DNA from: JAGQOZ01 sp041399205
GTDB taxonomy: Bacteria > Planctomycetota > Planctomycetia > Pirellulales > Pirellulaceae
DNA length: 53,204 bases
Assembly: GCA_041399205.1 (NCBI GenBank)
Contig: JAWKTK010000036.1
Coordinates: 1-53,204 of the forward strand
Reading direction: 5' to 3'
Position numbers and translations under genes: made by a program
Shown: in pieces, positions 33,103-44,429 of the stretch
How the letters are laid out: every line of letters begins with the position of its first letter
How positions within the stretch are numbered: the stretch's first letter is position 1
The notes under the pieces: generated by a model
Database searches by the model: none
Seen by the model: the letters and a program-made list of their open reading frames with translations, nothing else
Told to the model about the DNA's origin: nothing

Positions 33103-34782
33103 TTATTCGTCGGTCACGCAGCCTTCCGACGCAGACTTCACATTCTTAATGTATTTGTACAATGTACCTCGAGTCGCTTTATAAGCCGGAGCGGTCCAGG
33201 CGGCTTTGCGTTTGGCCAATTCTTCGTCACTGACATCCATGTCCAGGCGGTTGTTTTCTGCATCAATCGTGATTTTGTCGCCGGTTTGAACCAACGCCAG
33301 TGGTCCACCTTCTTGTGCTTCCGGAGTGATATGTCCGACGATGAATCCGTGCGAACCGCCAGAGAATCGACCATCCGTCATTAAGGCGACATCTGAACCG
33401 AGTCCCGCGCCCATGATGGCCGAAGTCGGTGTTAGCATTTCCGGCATACCGGGTCCGCCCTTGGGGCCTTCATAGCGAATGATCACCACGTCCCCTTTCT
33501 TGATCTTGTTTTCTTCCAGCGCCGTCAGCATGTCCTCTTCCGAATCAAACACGTTGGCAGTGCCTTCAAACTTGGTGCCTTCCTTGCCGGTGATCTTGGC
33601 TACTGCGCCTTCGGGAGCCAAATTGCCTTTCAGGATTTGAATGTGTCCGGTCGGCTTGATGGGGTTCTCCAGCATGTGGAAAACCTTTTGGCCCTCTTTG
33701 AGTCCGGGCAGCAGCTCGATGTTCTGCGCCAACGTCTTGCCGGTGACCGTCAGACAGTCACCCTTCATCATGCCCTTGTCCAGCAGATATTTCATGACGG
33801 CAGGCGTGCCGCCGATGGAATGCAGATCCTCTTGGACAAACTTTCCGCTTGGTTTTAAATCTGCCAAGAAAGGAACTCGATCACTAACCGCTTGGAAATC
33901 GTCGATGGTCAATTCGACATCGACGGATCGAGCCATCGCGATCAAGTGCAGCACGGCGTTGGTCGAACCGCCGAGCGCCATCACGACGACCATCGCGTTT
34001 TCGAAAGCATCGCGAGTCATGATGTCTCGAGGCTTAAGATCTTTTTCCAGCAGCAAACGGACTGCCTTACCCGCTTCAATGCATTCCTTAGCTTTGTCGG
34101 GATCTTCGGCAGGAATAGACGCACTGTAGGGCAGTGACATGCCCAAGGCTTCAATGGCGCTGGCCATGGTGTTGGCAGTGTACATGCCACCGCAGGCACC
34201 CGCGCCAGGACATGATTTTTTGACAATCTCTTGTCGCTTGTCGTCGTCGATTTTGCCAGTAATAAATTCCCCGTAGCACTGGAACGCAGAAACAATGTCC
34301 AGTTTTTCACCATTGAGAAGACCGGGTTTGATGGTGCCGCCGTAGACCATCAAGCCAGGTCGATTCAGTCGCCCCAAGGCCATCAAGCAACCCGGCATGT
34401 TCTTGTCACAACCGGGAATGGTGACGCATGCGTCGTACCACTGAGCACCCATGATGGTTTCAATGGAATCGGCAATCAGGTCGCGAGATTGCAAAGAATA
34501 ACTCATGCCTTCGGTGCCCATCGATATGCCGTCGCTGACACCGATGGTATTGAATCGCATGCCCACCATATCCGCTGCGGTCACACCTTCCTTGACCTTG
34601 GCGGCCAGATCCAGCAGGTGCATGTTGCAGGTGTTGCCTTCGTACCAAACGCTGGCGATCCCGACTTGTGGTTTGTTCATGTCATCATCGGACATGCCGG
34701 TGCCGTACAGCATCGCTTGGGACGCGCCTTGGCTCTTGCGTTGCGTAATTCGACTACTGTATTTATTCAAACCGTCGGTCAT
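33103..34782 (-). CDS. ilvD: Dihydroxy-acid dehydratase
   Basis: Protein of 559 residues, normal length for IlvD. It removes water from dihydroxy-acids to give the 2-keto acids that lead to valine, leucine and isoleucine, in the cytoplasm, using an iron-sulfur cluster. Cluster ligands are visible as Cys52 (GNTCNMHLLDLA), Cys125 (PGCDKNMPGCLMA) and a third in GAGACGGMYTANT near 198. Further motifs are ALGGSTNAVLHL and TDGRFSGGSHGFIVGH. ATG 34782 is chosen because it has GGAG upstream and gives the family length; the frame is open 117 bases further. It is a single gene, convergent with the DUF1501 gene. Confidence 0.96.
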   Translation of the reverse strand: MTDGLNKYSSRITQRKSQGASQAMLYGTGMSDDDMNKPQVGIASVWYEGNTCNMHLLDLAAKVKEGVTAADMVGMRFNTIGVSDGISMGTEGMSYSLQSRDLIADSIETIMGAQWYDACVTIPGCDKNMPGCLMALGRLNRPGLMVYGGTIKPGLLNGEKLDIVSAFQCYGEFITGKIDDDKRQEIVKKSCPGAGACGGMYTANTMASAIEALGMSLPYSASIPAEDPDKAKECIEAGKAVRLLLEKDLKPRDIMTRDAFENAMVVVMALGGSTNAVLHLIAMARSVDVELTIDDFQAVSDRVPFLADLKPSGKFVQEDLHSIGGTPAVMKYLLDKGMMKGDCLTVTGKTLAQNIELLPGLKEGQKVFHMLENPIKPTGHIQILKGNLAPEGAVAKITGKEGTKFEGTANVFDSEEDMLTALEENKIKKGDVVIIRYEGPKGGPGMPEMLTPTSAIMGAGLGSDVALMTDGRFSGGSHGFIVGHITPEAQEGGPLALVQTGDKITIDAENNRLDMDVSDEELAKRKAAWTAPAYKATRGTLYKYIKNVKSASEGCVTDE

Positions 34783-35131
34783 CTGGATCTGACTCCGCAT
34801 TCTGGTTCGGACCTGTGGATTCGCAACGGGCGAATCGCTGGGTCGTATGGCTTGTTTTCTGGCAACACTTGGACGAACCACATTATCTGTGTTTGGCACA
34901 TTTGCGAAGCAAAGCTTCCCGCGTCAAGCGTTATTTTCCCCTAACGCGTTTGCTATAACTAGCTTGAGCGTGCGTCGTCCAAACCGGCGATTGTAATTCG
35001 AAATGGCGTTCAAGGGTAGCGGCGAAGGGCTTTAGTCTGGTAGACAAGCCGAATTGTGAACGCGAGGATAGTTGGCTGGAAAATGCGTCGTTCCGTTCGT
35101 TCGATTTTGTTTCATTCGGAGGCTTCTGATC
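34783..35131. other. Divergent intergenic region upstream of ilvD and the DUF1080 gene
   Basis: No gene is visible here. It must contain promoters for both flanking genes; TATAAC (within GCTATAACTAGC near 34950) is a possible -10 for the rightward gene, but I see no convincing -35 and no attenuator. Confidence 0.4.
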
Positions 35132-35782
35132 ATGGTTTGTAATTCCCAGCGTTGGCTACCGCTGATGGTATTGATTAACGTGATTTGCTTGGCTGGTTGT
35201 ACTGAACCGCCCACGGCGGTCGAATCCCAAGCTGCGATCAACCTGTTTGATGGCAAGACGTTTGACGGTTGGGAAGGGAATTTGGATGTATTTCGGATTG
35301 AAGACGGTGCGATTGTCGGTGGAAGCTTGGACGAACCAGTACAACGCAACGAATTCTTGTGCACGGAAAACGAGTACGGTGACTTCGAATTGACGCTCAA
35401 GGTAAAGGTTCTGGGCGAAGGAGCGAACGCGGGGATTCAGATTCGCACCAAGCGCATTCCCGATCATCACGAAGTAAGTGGCTACCAAGCCGACGTGGGT
35501 GCCGGTTGGTGGGGCAAACTATACGATGAGTCCAGACGCAACAAAGTCTTGGCTTCGCACGACAAAGACGAAAGTGAATTAGTCAAAACCAATGACTGGA
35601 ACGACTACAAGATTCGCTGCCAAGGAAATCGTATCCAGCTGTGGCTGAACGGCGTGCAGACAGTGGATTACCAAGAAGAAGACGCCGACATTGCTACGTC
35701 CGGCGTGATTGCGGTTCAGATTCACGGCGGACCGCCCAGCGAAGCGTGGTACAAGGATATTGAAATCCGCACGCTCGATTAA
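35132..35782 (+). CDS. DUF1080 (3-keto-disaccharide hydrolase-like) lipoprotein
   Basis: Protein of 216 residues. The signal peptide ends with the lipobox LAGC near residue 22, so it is probably a lipoprotein. The rest is a DUF1080 concanavalin-like domain (INLFDGKTFDGWEG, GGSLDEPVQRNEFLCTE, YGDFELTLKVKV, NAGIQIRT, SGYQADVG, EAWYKDIEIR). This large planctomycete family includes proteins acting on 3-keto-sugars; the substrate here is unknown. ATG 35132 has GGAGG nine bases upstream. Confidence 0.9.
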   Translation: MVCNSQRWLPLMVLINVICLAGCTEPPTAVESQAAINLFDGKTFDGWEGNLDVFRIEDGAIVGGSLDEPVQRNEFLCTENEYGDFELTLKVKVLGEGANAGIQIRTKRIPDHHEVSGYQADVGAGWWGKLYDESRRNKVLASHDKDESELVKTNDWNDYKIRCQGNRIQLWLNGVQTVDYQEEDADIATSGVIAVQIHGGPPSEAWYKDIEIRTLD

Positions 35783-35835
35783 CGCAGTGCGAAAACAGCT
35801 ACAGGTATTCGGTGGATTTGAAAAGGATGTATCGC

Positions 35836-36456
35836 ATGCCCATTCGGCATATCTATTTTGATTTGGGAAACGTGTTGGTCACGTTCAACCACGGGATTGC
35901 TTGTCAAGCGTTAAGTGAATTGTCGGATAGTTCGCCGGAAACAATTCAGCAGCAAATCTATGAAAGTGGGCTGCAAGACAAATTTGAAACGGGCCTTCTG
36001 AATGCAGCGGAATTCTGCCATGAATTTCGCGCCATCACGGGCTCGACGGCGGATGATGCTCAGATCATTCATGCCAACGCAGCTATCTTTGAATTGAATT
36101 CGCCCATTGTTTCGCTAGTAGTGCATTTGCGAACCATCGGTTATCGCTTGGGAATCCTTTCCAATACGTGCAGCGGGCATTGGGAGTACGTTGCCAGCGG
36201 TCGCTACAACATTTTGACGCATTGCTTTCACAACCGCATCCTCAGCTACGAACAACAATCGATGAAACCGGACGCCAAGATCTATCAAGTGGCGATCGAA
36301 CAGCTGCAGTGTGATCCGCAAGAGATCTTCTTCATGGATGACCGAATGGAAAATGTGGCAGGAGCGATCAATGCCGGTATCGATGCAGTGCAGTACGTTA
36401 ACCACATTCAGTTGGCGAAAGATCTAGCCAGCCGAGGCGTGGTGACGAATCTTTAA
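35836..36456 (+). CDS. HAD-superfamily hydrolase (YihX-like)
   Basis: Protein of 206 residues. Motif I FDLGNVL holds the nucleophile Asp, with Gly in place of the usual second Asp, as in YihX-type sugar phosphatases. Motif II is SNTCSGHW, the Lys of motif III lies in KPDAKIYQ, and motif IV is FMDDRMENV. It probably removes phosphate from a small sugar phosphate; the substrate is unknown. ATG 35836 has AAAAGG nine bases upstream; GTG 35812 and ATG 35827 are in frame but less likely. It lies 53 bp after the DUF1080 gene and may be co-transcribed. Confidence 0.85.
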   Translation: MPIRHIYFDLGNVLVTFNHGIACQALSELSDSSPETIQQQIYESGLQDKFETGLLNAAEFCHEFRAITGSTADDAQIIHANAAIFELNSPIVSLVVHLRTIGYRLGILSNTCSGHWEYVASGRYNILTHCFHNRILSYEQQSMKPDAKIYQVAIEQLQCDPQEIFFMDDRMENVAGAINAGIDAVQYVNHIQLAKDLASRGVVTNL

Positions 36457-36590
36457 TATATCCGTATCCAGCAAGATATCGTCGTGGACAAGGTGACGCA
36501 TCCGGGAAAAATCCTTGGTGACAGCCAGTCAAACGACTGGACTGTTCAGCTCGGCCACATCACGGACTCATTTGGCCATATATGCCTGCG

Positions 36591-37578
36591 CTAATAGCTC
36601 CGCGAGTTCTCGGAGCGTTTTTGGCCCGTGATTCGTTCCGCCAGTAAATACGCTTGGACCGCGTTGAAGTAATCAAAGCGTTTGACTTTGCCACTCCGGC
36701 TGGTTTCGTTACTTCGGCTACTGTCGTCCAGCCGCACGTTCCCCGCTTCATCAACGTGATCGTCAATGATTGGCAAAGACTGTGACAACATGTTGGCAAT
36801 CTGAGTTTGAATTTCTTTGTCACTTGTAAAATAGTAAAACCGCCCAGCGTAGTTCATGCCGAGCGATTGGTAGCTAAGATCAAAACCGTGGCGTTCGGCA
36901 ACGTGCCGTCGGCTTTCTGTTGTTGTAAGCCTTGGCGAACGAATTCAATCGCTTGTTGGTCGAATCGATCGGTTCGTTCCACTCGACTTGCCAGCAACAA
37001 CCCCAATCCGCGAAGAAAATAACGGTGCGTGAACGGTTCCAAATTGACGTCGCGTTTCGATTCGCTCACCTCGGGCTGCCCGATCCATTCCGCCATCTTG
37101 ATGACTCGAGGCGACCAATGATGTTCGATTTGTTGCAGCTGAGGATGCTGGCACGCTCGAGCCAACAAGATGGGCGCGGCCGGACGCCTCCAGAAACAGA
37201 GATGTACTGAGACTGCGTCGCCGGTTTTAGGGAACGAACCGTCGAGTGCTTGTTGCTTCAAGCCCCAAGATTCTATCAACATGGCTTGCCGAATAAGCTT
37301 TGCGTCGCGCACCACGAGGCCCGCTTGCAATAGATCTGCTCCGCGCCGCGTTGTTGTTCAATAAACCACTTCTCAGCGGTGCCTGCTTCCCAGTCGGCGT
37401 TCACGCTGACCGCACCCGTCGATGAAACGGTACCGACCAATCGGTTTGGTGGCTGATAGAATGCTTTGATCAGCAGCGGGTCGGAAATGACGTTTTGGAA
37501 TTCGCGAGACAAGTTCTGCGCGCTAGTCGCTTGCCATGCCGCGGAAAACACAACAAAAACGGTTGGTAAAATTCGCAA
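36591..37578 (-). pseudogene. Frameshifted gene for an exported helical protein
   Basis: Three consecutive minus-strand frames read as one protein of about 325 residues. The signal peptide MRILPTVFVVFSAAWQATSA and NLSREFQ come first. The frame shifts near 37330, where GAEQIY should continue as LLQAGLVVRDAKLI. It shifts again at 36855, where ATNRSA should continue as MNYAGRFYYFTS. The second break is an ATGA overlap, so coupled translation of two genes is possible there. The middle part (HLCFWRRPAAPILLARA, THRYFLRGLGLLLASRVER) suggests an all-helical fold; no family recognised. Either a pseudogene or sequencing error. Confidence 0.65.
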
Positions 37579-37778
37579 CGAAAAATCCTTTGGTGCGGTT
37601 TGGCTTGTAGTTGTCTCGCGGTCCGTCGAATGACATGTTGCTGCCGACGGGCAGATTGTAAATCACGATTGCCCGAGTGACCAGCGCGAGACGAGTGCGT
37701 CTTGTGCCAGAAGGTTTCCAAGATGGGCCGACGTTTGTCGAATACCAATTGTCCTGACCTATTAAACGAGGAGTTACC

Positions 37779-38261
37779 ATGAAATACGTGATCAAAGAAC
37801 GCTTTTGGTCTTGGGGAGACGATTTTCACGTCTATGACCCTCAGGGGCAACCCGTGTTTCTGATCGATGGACAAGCGTTTTCTTGGGGCGACAAGCTTTC
37901 CTTTCAAGATATGCAAGGGAACGAACTGGCGTTTATCAGCCAGAAGATGTTGAGCTGGATGCCTCACTACGAAATCTATCGCAACGGCAAACTGTTCGCC
38001 GAAGTAGTCAAGGAATTCACTTGGTTCAATAAGTCCTTTACTCTGGACGTGCCCGGTCCCAACGATTATTCGATTGAAGGAAAGTTTTGGCTGCACGATT
38101 ACGAATTCTTTCGCGCCGGACGGACTGTCGCACAAGTCTCAAAGGCCTACTGGGCTTGGACCGATACCTATGGCATCGACATCACCGACGGAGAAGATGA
38201 CGTTGCTATCCTGTGCGCTGCCATCGTCATTGATCAAGTTCTACACGACGAAGAAAAATGA
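37779..38261 (+). CDS. LURP-one-related family protein
   Basis: Protein of 160 residues with the tubby-like beta-barrel pattern of LURP-one-related proteins (PF04525): KYVIKERFWSWGDDFHVYD, repeated hairpins ending in FLIDGQAFSWGDKLSF, YEIYRNGKLFAEVVKEF and DYSIEGKFWLHDYEF, and a C-terminal hydrophobic helix (AILCAAIVIDQVL). Bacterial members are uncharacterised; membrane or phospholipid association is suggested by similarity to scramblases. The start has GAGGAG six bases upstream. It is intact, although the genes on both sides are broken. Confidence 0.87.
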   Translation: MKYVIKERFWSWGDDFHVYDPQGQPVFLIDGQAFSWGDKLSFQDMQGNELAFISQKMLSWMPHYEIYRNGKLFAEVVKEFTWFNKSFTLDVPGPNDYSIEGKFWLHDYEFFRAGRTVAQVSKAYWAWTDTYGIDITDGEDDVAILCAAIVIDQVLHDEEK

Positions 38262-38553
38262 CCATTTGATGCGGCCGAAATTTTAGGACAGGAAACACTT
38301 CGCTAAGTTGGTGTAGTGGTAAACGGCGAATGTTTTGCAGCTTCCCAATGTTGATCTATTTTGCCATCTCCCAATGCGAAGCCGCCATCACAAACCCAGT
38401 CGTTGGCCTAAAGTGACGAAGCCCGTGCGTTCCATTACTTAACTGGTCGCCGATTCGCAAATCCACGATCAATCGGTTATATTATGGAACGCCCCTTGCG
38501 TGCATGACGCACCATTCCTTCCTGCCTCCTGTTGTTCGTAACGAGCATCCATT

Positions 38554-40987
38554 ATGTCCGATCGTCGTTGCTGGTTCGTTTGCAGTGCCCTCCTGTTTCT
38601 TGTTGCGTCTCCAGCGTTGGCTCAGCCGGCTGCCGAAACGTTTTTTGAACAGCATGTTCGCCCTCTGCTGTCTTCTCGCTGCTGGGACTGCCACGCGGAG
38701 GACGTTGCGGAATCGGGTCTGCGCATGGATTCTCGTCAAGCGTTGCTGCTGGGTGGTGAACGAGGCCCGGCGTTGAAGCCGGGAGACGCCGCAGGGAGTT
38801 TAATGATTTTGGCGGTCGAACATGGTGAAGCCGACTTGCAAATGCCAGAAGGAGACAAGCTTTCTGCGCAAGAAATTGGCGTGCTCAAGAAATGGATTGA
38901 CGAAGGTGCCGTCTGGCCGAATTCGCCTGAATATGTTGCCGAATCTTCAAAAGAAGCTGCGTCTGGTTCGCTCTTTACAGACGAACAAAAAAGCTTTTGG
39001 GCCTTCAAGCCGCTCTGCTTTACCGACGCTACCAACCGTCAAGAACACACAATGGCCGCAAAACGAAATTGATTACCTTTGTTTTGTCTCGTTTGGAAGC
39101 GAATCAGCTTTCGCCGGCTGCGACGGCAGATAAGCGAACGTTGGTGCGGCGAGCGTATTTTGACTTGATTGGCCTGCCTCCTTCGCCGCAGCAAGTTGCA
39201 GATTCCTGAACGATACTTCGCCGCGTGCCTGAAACTGATTGACAACCTGTTGGCTAATGCAGCGTGCGGCGACGCTGAGGACGGCACTGGCTGGATGTCG
39301 CTCAGCGTATGCCGACAGCAACGGGCTGGACGAAAACATTGCTGCTGATTCATCTACAAGTATCGCGATTGGGTCATTCGCGGCGATTCCAACTTTGTCG
39401 ACATGCCCTTCAACAGTTTGTCGTCGAGCAACTGGCCAGAGCCTCATTCCGCAATCGAAGCAGAGGCGTTGAAGCGTATGTGGATCGAGTGATCGCGACG
39501 GGGTTCGCGTAGGTGGGACCGAAAGTGGTAGCCGACGATGATCCAACGAAAAGACGCGGACGTTGTCGCCCGAACAGCTGAACACCACAGCACTATATGG
39601 CGTTCATGAACTCACCGTCAGGATATGCTCGTTTGCCATGACCTTGAGTTCGATCCGATCCCGCAGTGGGACTACTATGCTGCAGTAACCGGGATTTTCG
39701 TTCGACCAAGACACATCGAGCATCTAGGTGTCGTCCTTGAGTGCCCGAACATTCGTTTCCGTGGCGGTATCGCCCAATCCCAGCTTGCCGAATGGGAAGC
39801 CGCAAAACGTCGGCCCGTTCAATCGGAACCAGGTGACTGACCGAGGCCGAATGCACCGGAGGCGAAGAAAGAAGCAATCAGTCCTTCAGAATCTGACTGG
39901 CGATGCACGAACGAGCAGTACCAGCGATCAAGAAGGCGCATTTGGGCGAAGTGTACCACAGAAGCCGCCGGAATTTATTGTCATGGCGGTCAAGGGCAGG
40001 AGTCGGTCGACTTGCCGGTGAATGCGACGCTGCGGAAGAAACAGTGCCGACGCCCGGCGAACCAACTCGACGCCAATTTCTACCATCTTTGGCGGTGAAC
40101 AGCCGCGACTCCTCTGAAACAGACCAAAGTGGTCGCCTTCAATTTGAAACAGAGTGGTTACTTGGATGGACGGCTCTGATCCGTTGACACCACGCGTCAT
40201 TGTGAACCGCATCTGGCGTTGGCGATTCGGCCGAGGCATTGTCAGGACACCAGACAATTTCGGACTGCTTGGCGGGCAACACACATCCTCAGCTCTTAGT
40301 TGGCTCGCTCGGCGACATTGCATCAGGACGCATGGTCGATGAAATGGCTACACAGCGAAATAATTGATATCTGCCACTTGCAAATGCAATCCGCCGCAAA
40401 TTCCCGACCATGGAAATCGATCCAGAAAATCGATTTTGGTGGCAATTCCGCAGCGTCGAATGGAAGCAGAAATCATTCGTGACAACATCTTGGCCAGTCA
40501 GCGGCCAGTTAGATCGCACCATGTTTGGTTCGCTAATGACGCAGAGAGACAAACAATACATTGCAGAACCGCCAGCAGCGTCAGTCAGTCTGATAACACT
40601 CGGCAGCGTCTGTATCTGCGCAGCGCGTGTCTGACTTGCTGACCCGCGTTTGATTTTCCGGATCCAGCGACGTTAAATGGCGATCGCAGAGTCGATTGTT
40701 GCGCGCAGGCACTGCTGATGATGAACAGCAAACTGGTGGATCAAGCTTCACAGAAGTTGGCGCGTCAATTTTTGACCGAAGAAGCGTGTGCTGCCAGACG
40801 CATCGATTTACTTTATGAATTACTGTTCGCTCGTCTTCCGCGCCGGCTTTTTTGAACAACGTAAGGTCCGAAGCCTTTCTTTCCAGGCTTGCCGGTGCGA
40901 ACCATACGGACTTCGACAGCAAGTAGCGGCCTGGCAATCGGTTTGCCGGCATTAATGTCAACGCACGAATTTATTTGTATTGACTGA
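38554..40987 (+). pseudogene. Decayed PSCyt1-DUF1549-DUF1553 gene
   Basis: The N-terminal part is open to 39072: a signal peptide ending SPALA, CWDCH in a cytochrome c-like segment, and KWIDEGAVWPN. After that only short pieces in changing frames match the intact gene at 26899: RRAYFDLIGLPPSPQQV, YADSNGLDEN, YRDWVIRGDSNFVDMPF, CHDLEFDPIPQWDYY, RVIVNRIWRWRFGRGIV, IDPENRFWWQF, QALLMMNSKLV and LLYELLFARLP. The end EFICID matches EFLYVD of the intact copy. Many frameshifts and stops show it is not translated as one protein. The order of pieces is kept over the full length. Confidence 0.88.
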
Positions 40988-41035
40988 ACGTTTCAAATTG
41001 CCGGAATTTCGCTATGTTTACTAACACGAACAACC

Positions 41036-42469
41036 ATGAATCCCCATTGGCATGCACAAACCGCTTCCAGTCGACGCGAATGGCTACAGAAAATGGCGCC
41101 GGCTTTGGTCGTTGGCCTTGGCAGGCTGCAGCTGCCGACAGCCCGGCGGCAACGGCGGCATCAGTGTCGGGCGAAAGAAGGTCCGTTGTCCGTCAAATTG
41201 CCGCATTTTCCGGCTCGAGCTAAACGTGTGATCTTTATGTTCATGCATAGCGGGCCATCGCAAGTAGACACGTTTGACTATAAACCGGAATTACAAAAAC
41301 GACACGGCCAGGAATTTCCGTACGCGAAACCTCGGATTGTTTCCAGCGAAACGGGCAAGCTGATGGCCAGTCCGTTTCGGTTTCGTCAATTCGGCGAAGC
41401 GGGAATTCACGTCAGCGAAATTTTTCCGCATACCGGTCAGCTGGTGGACGATCTGTGTATTGTCAATTCGATCCACGGCAGCAATTCGCGACACGGATCT
41501 GCGCTTGATGGGGAATTACATACCGAGCGGTGACACGTTTATTCGGCCCAGCATGGGTCGTGGATTACGTACGGTTTGGGGTCGGAAAACCAAGACTTGC
41601 CGGGCTTCTTAACCATCTGCCCCACACTGGGGCACAGCGGTTCCAATGCGTGGTCCAGTGCATTTCTGCCAGCACATTATGCGGGCACGCCAATTGGGTT
41701 TTCCAGTATCAAGGCGGAAGAAGCCAAGATTGGATACATTCGTCCGCCACACGATTCCGAACTCCGGCAGCGGCGCGAACTAGATTTGATGCAAACGCTA
41801 AACCGTCATCGCTTGGAAAATTCGCCCGAAGATGATCGACTGGCCAGTCGCATTGAGTCGTTTGAATTGGCCTTTCGCATGCAAACGTCCGTGCCGGCCT
41901 TGCAAGATATTTCGCACGAGACGGAAGCGACGCTATCCATGTATGGGATCGATCAAGACGTCACCAAGAATTTTGGGATTCAATGCTTGATGGCGCGACG
42001 CTTTGCGGAAGCTGGTGTCCGTTTCATCCAAGTGACACACAGCTACAAATGGGACGCCCACGGTGACTTGGCCAACAATCATCGTCGCAACGCGTTGGAA
42101 GTAGACAAACCGATGGCCGGATTGGTGCGGGACCTAAAACAGCGAGGCTTGTTGGAAGACACGCTGGTGTTGTGGGGAGGCGAATTCGGGCGAACGGCGA
42201 CTTCGCAAGGCGGCAATGGTCGCGATCACAACAATGTGGGCTACACCATGTTCTTGGCAGGTGGCGGCGTGAAGCAAGGAATTCGTTTCGGCGCGACGGA
42301 CGAATTTGGTTACTTTGCAGCCGAAGACAAAGTTCATTTGCACGATCTGCACGCCACCATGCTGCATTTGCTGGGCCTTGACCACGAACGTTTGACTTAC
42401 CGCTTTGCCGGTCGCGACTTTCGCCTAACCGACGTCAAGGGAAACGTCATTCGTGGAATGTTGGCGTGA
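41036..42469 (+). pseudogene. DUF1501 gene interrupted by a short frameshifted segment
   Basis: Two parts in the same frame, 41036-41533 (RREWLQKMAPALVVGLG, FMHSGPSQVDTFDYKPEL) and from 41534 to the end (YGLGSENQDLPGFLT, WGGEFGRTATSQGGNGRDHN, HDLHATMLHLLGL), are separated by TGA at 41531. Between about 41505 and 41557 another frame gives the expected family sequence MGNYIPSGDTFIRPSMG, so two compensating indels flank this segment. Apart from this the gene looks well conserved. It pairs with the decayed DUF1553 gene upstream. Confidence 0.8.
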
Positions 42470-42612
42470 ATTCGCGTACGGTTCGAATGAAGCCATCGCC
42501 GTCCTTCCGAGAATTCGTGCGGATTGCTACCATATTGGCTTCATTTGGAAAACTTCGACGCTACAAGCCAATATTCAAGTCCAAATTCGCAGGCGGTCCA
42601 TTTTGGTCCTTT

Positions 42613-42893
42613 ATGGTCTACTTCACGTTGAAAGAACGCACAGCGGAAACCGTTTCACACTTGATTGCGGTGAAATATCTTTCCGATCACCCGGGAACTG
42701 TCTACTTCAGCGCCGGGCAGCCTGGCGGACACTCACCAGGCGTGAATGACCGCGACTTTGACGTGGCGTTGGTTGGTCTTTGATTCAGAAGAATCGCACG
42801 ACGCCTACCAAGTCGCACCTCGGCGGCGATTTCATCGCCGCCAATAAAGACGGCTGGGCCAAAGGTGCAGTGTTCGATTCGGAGATTGCGTAA
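42613..42893 (+). pseudogene. Dabb-domain (stress-responsive A/B barrel) gene fragment
   Basis: MVYFTLKERTAETVSHLI and KYLSDHPGTVYFSAG with VNDRDFDVALVGL are typical of planctomycete Dabb proteins. The frame stops at 42783, but the expected continuation is present in other frames (FDSEESHDAYQVAPR, then DFIAANKDGWAKGAVFDSEIA with a stop at 42891-42893). At least two frameshifts. The true start may be further upstream. Confidence 0.7.
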
Positions 42894-42913
42894 GGCAAAG
42901 CCCTGTCGCCTCC

Positions 42914-44260
42914 TTAAATCTGCCAGCCATCGCGATATTCGCACTTGCAGAAACTGGTTCGCCGCGTCATGATTGGTGAATGACAACTTGTCCGAATCCC
43001 AAAAGCAATTTTTCTGGGTCAGATCGTCCTTTTTGAGGACCGCAGCAGGGTTTGCCCAACAGAGCGCCCCTTCGGTCAAGGAGGCCTGCCCAATCAAAGT
43101 TCGAACCTGCCTGCAGGCCATTTACACGCCAACATCCATTCTTCGTGATGTCCGGGTGAACGAGCTAACACTTCGGGCGGCGTTCCGCAGTCTTTCGCTC
43201 GTTCTTCCGAAACGAGAGTGCCAACCATGGTCCCAGTCGGTCAAGATCACGCCTTCATCTAACAAGCATGACGCCATTCGCGGCCATCCGCATCGCGCTT
43301 CAAAGCGTCCGGGCGAGGGCGGTCGTAAGCCACCGTCGTGCCAAGCAAATATCCACAGGCGGCATTTCGTTGCGGGCTGCAAACTGGTGCGTCACCACAG
43401 AACCTGAGATGGGTTTCCGTGTTCACTCGAGTCGAAACGGCTTCCACACTGATCGGAGCTGTCGCTTTAAGGCTCGATAAACAGGATCGAAATAATGACA
43501 GCCAATATCGCCAAGAGCCCGGTTCCAAAATCCCACCAGCCTCGCCAATTGAACGGAGCGTACGAAGGATGATACGGACGCGCCGGAGCTGGACCAATCC
43601 ACAAATCCCAAGCCATCATTGGCCGGGAACGGCCGGAGTATCCGTTGGACGAGCAACGCCTTGCGGCCAGTATTCTCCATACGGGCCTCGCGAAGGTCGA
43701 TCGGTCCAAATATGAGCTTCGCGAATCGGCCCAATCGCGTTGTCCATGACAAACTCTTGAATGATCCGAGTATCCTTGCTGGCTTGCGCCTGGTTGCCCA
43801 TCTGTGTCGCCACACCAGCCTCGCGAGCCGCCTTGGTTAACTCGCGAGCTTCCCAGATGGAATGTGTCAGCGGCTTTTCACAGTAGACGTGCTTTCCTTG
43901 TCGAATCGCGGCCATGGATGCGGGAAAGTGATGATGGTCCGGAGTGGAAACCACGACGGCGTCAATTTCGGAATCAATTTCGGACAACATTACACGATAG
44001 TCTTTGAATCGCTTGGCGTTTGGCAGCTTTTTAAATCCTTCGGCCGCTCGTTGCCAGTCCACATCACACAACGCCACAATGTTCTGTGATTCGACGCCTC
44101 GAATATTGCTACCCGCCCGTCCACCCGCTCCGACACAAGCGATATTCAACTTTTCATTGGCCGCATACGTTCGCGCCGAACCGGCCTGCAAAATCGTAAA
44201 CGCGGCTGCTGACGTACTGGCCGCTTTCAAGAACTTTCGACGATTGAAACACAATGACAT
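42914..44260 (-). pseudogene. Frameshifted Gfo/Idh/MocA-type oxidoreductase
   Basis: The first 214 residues are intact: a twin-arginine-like start RRKFLKAASTSAAAFTILQA, Rossmann motif IACVGAGGRAGSNI, STPDHHHFPASMAAI and the EKP motif (YCEKPLTH). From 43620 on the expected sequence runs through several frames: WDLWIGPAPARPYHPSYAPF, then ALGDIGCHYFDPVYRALK, SVEAVSTRVNTETH, WHDGGLRPP, then WDSDKLSFTNHDAANQFLQ. The C-terminus would be EYRDGWQI followed by a stop at 42914-42916. So a once full-length exported dehydrogenase of about 445 residues is broken by at least four indels. Confidence 0.82.
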
Positions 44261-44429
44261 TACGCCACCTCCGCGGGTTTCTTGCAGCTAAATTGGAACG
44301 TTTTGACGCAGTAGTCTAGCAGAGTTGACGGCGGTATACAAAGTTCCAAGAAGATGGTTCGAAAATTCCGTTCTCGAATGCTCTCCACCAAGCAATCGCT
44401 GTTTGGGCTTGCGACCTACGTGTCACTAT

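Noticed and set aside
38300..38360. tRNA-like stretch with GTGTAGTGGTAAAC
   Set aside because: Resembles a D-arm only; no acceptor, anticodon or T-arm pairing can be drawn.
43122..43382. Independent small minus-strand gene of 86 codons
   Set aside because: Its sequence (WHDGGLRPP and following) is the expected C-terminal part of the broken Gfo/Idh/MocA gene in a shifted frame.
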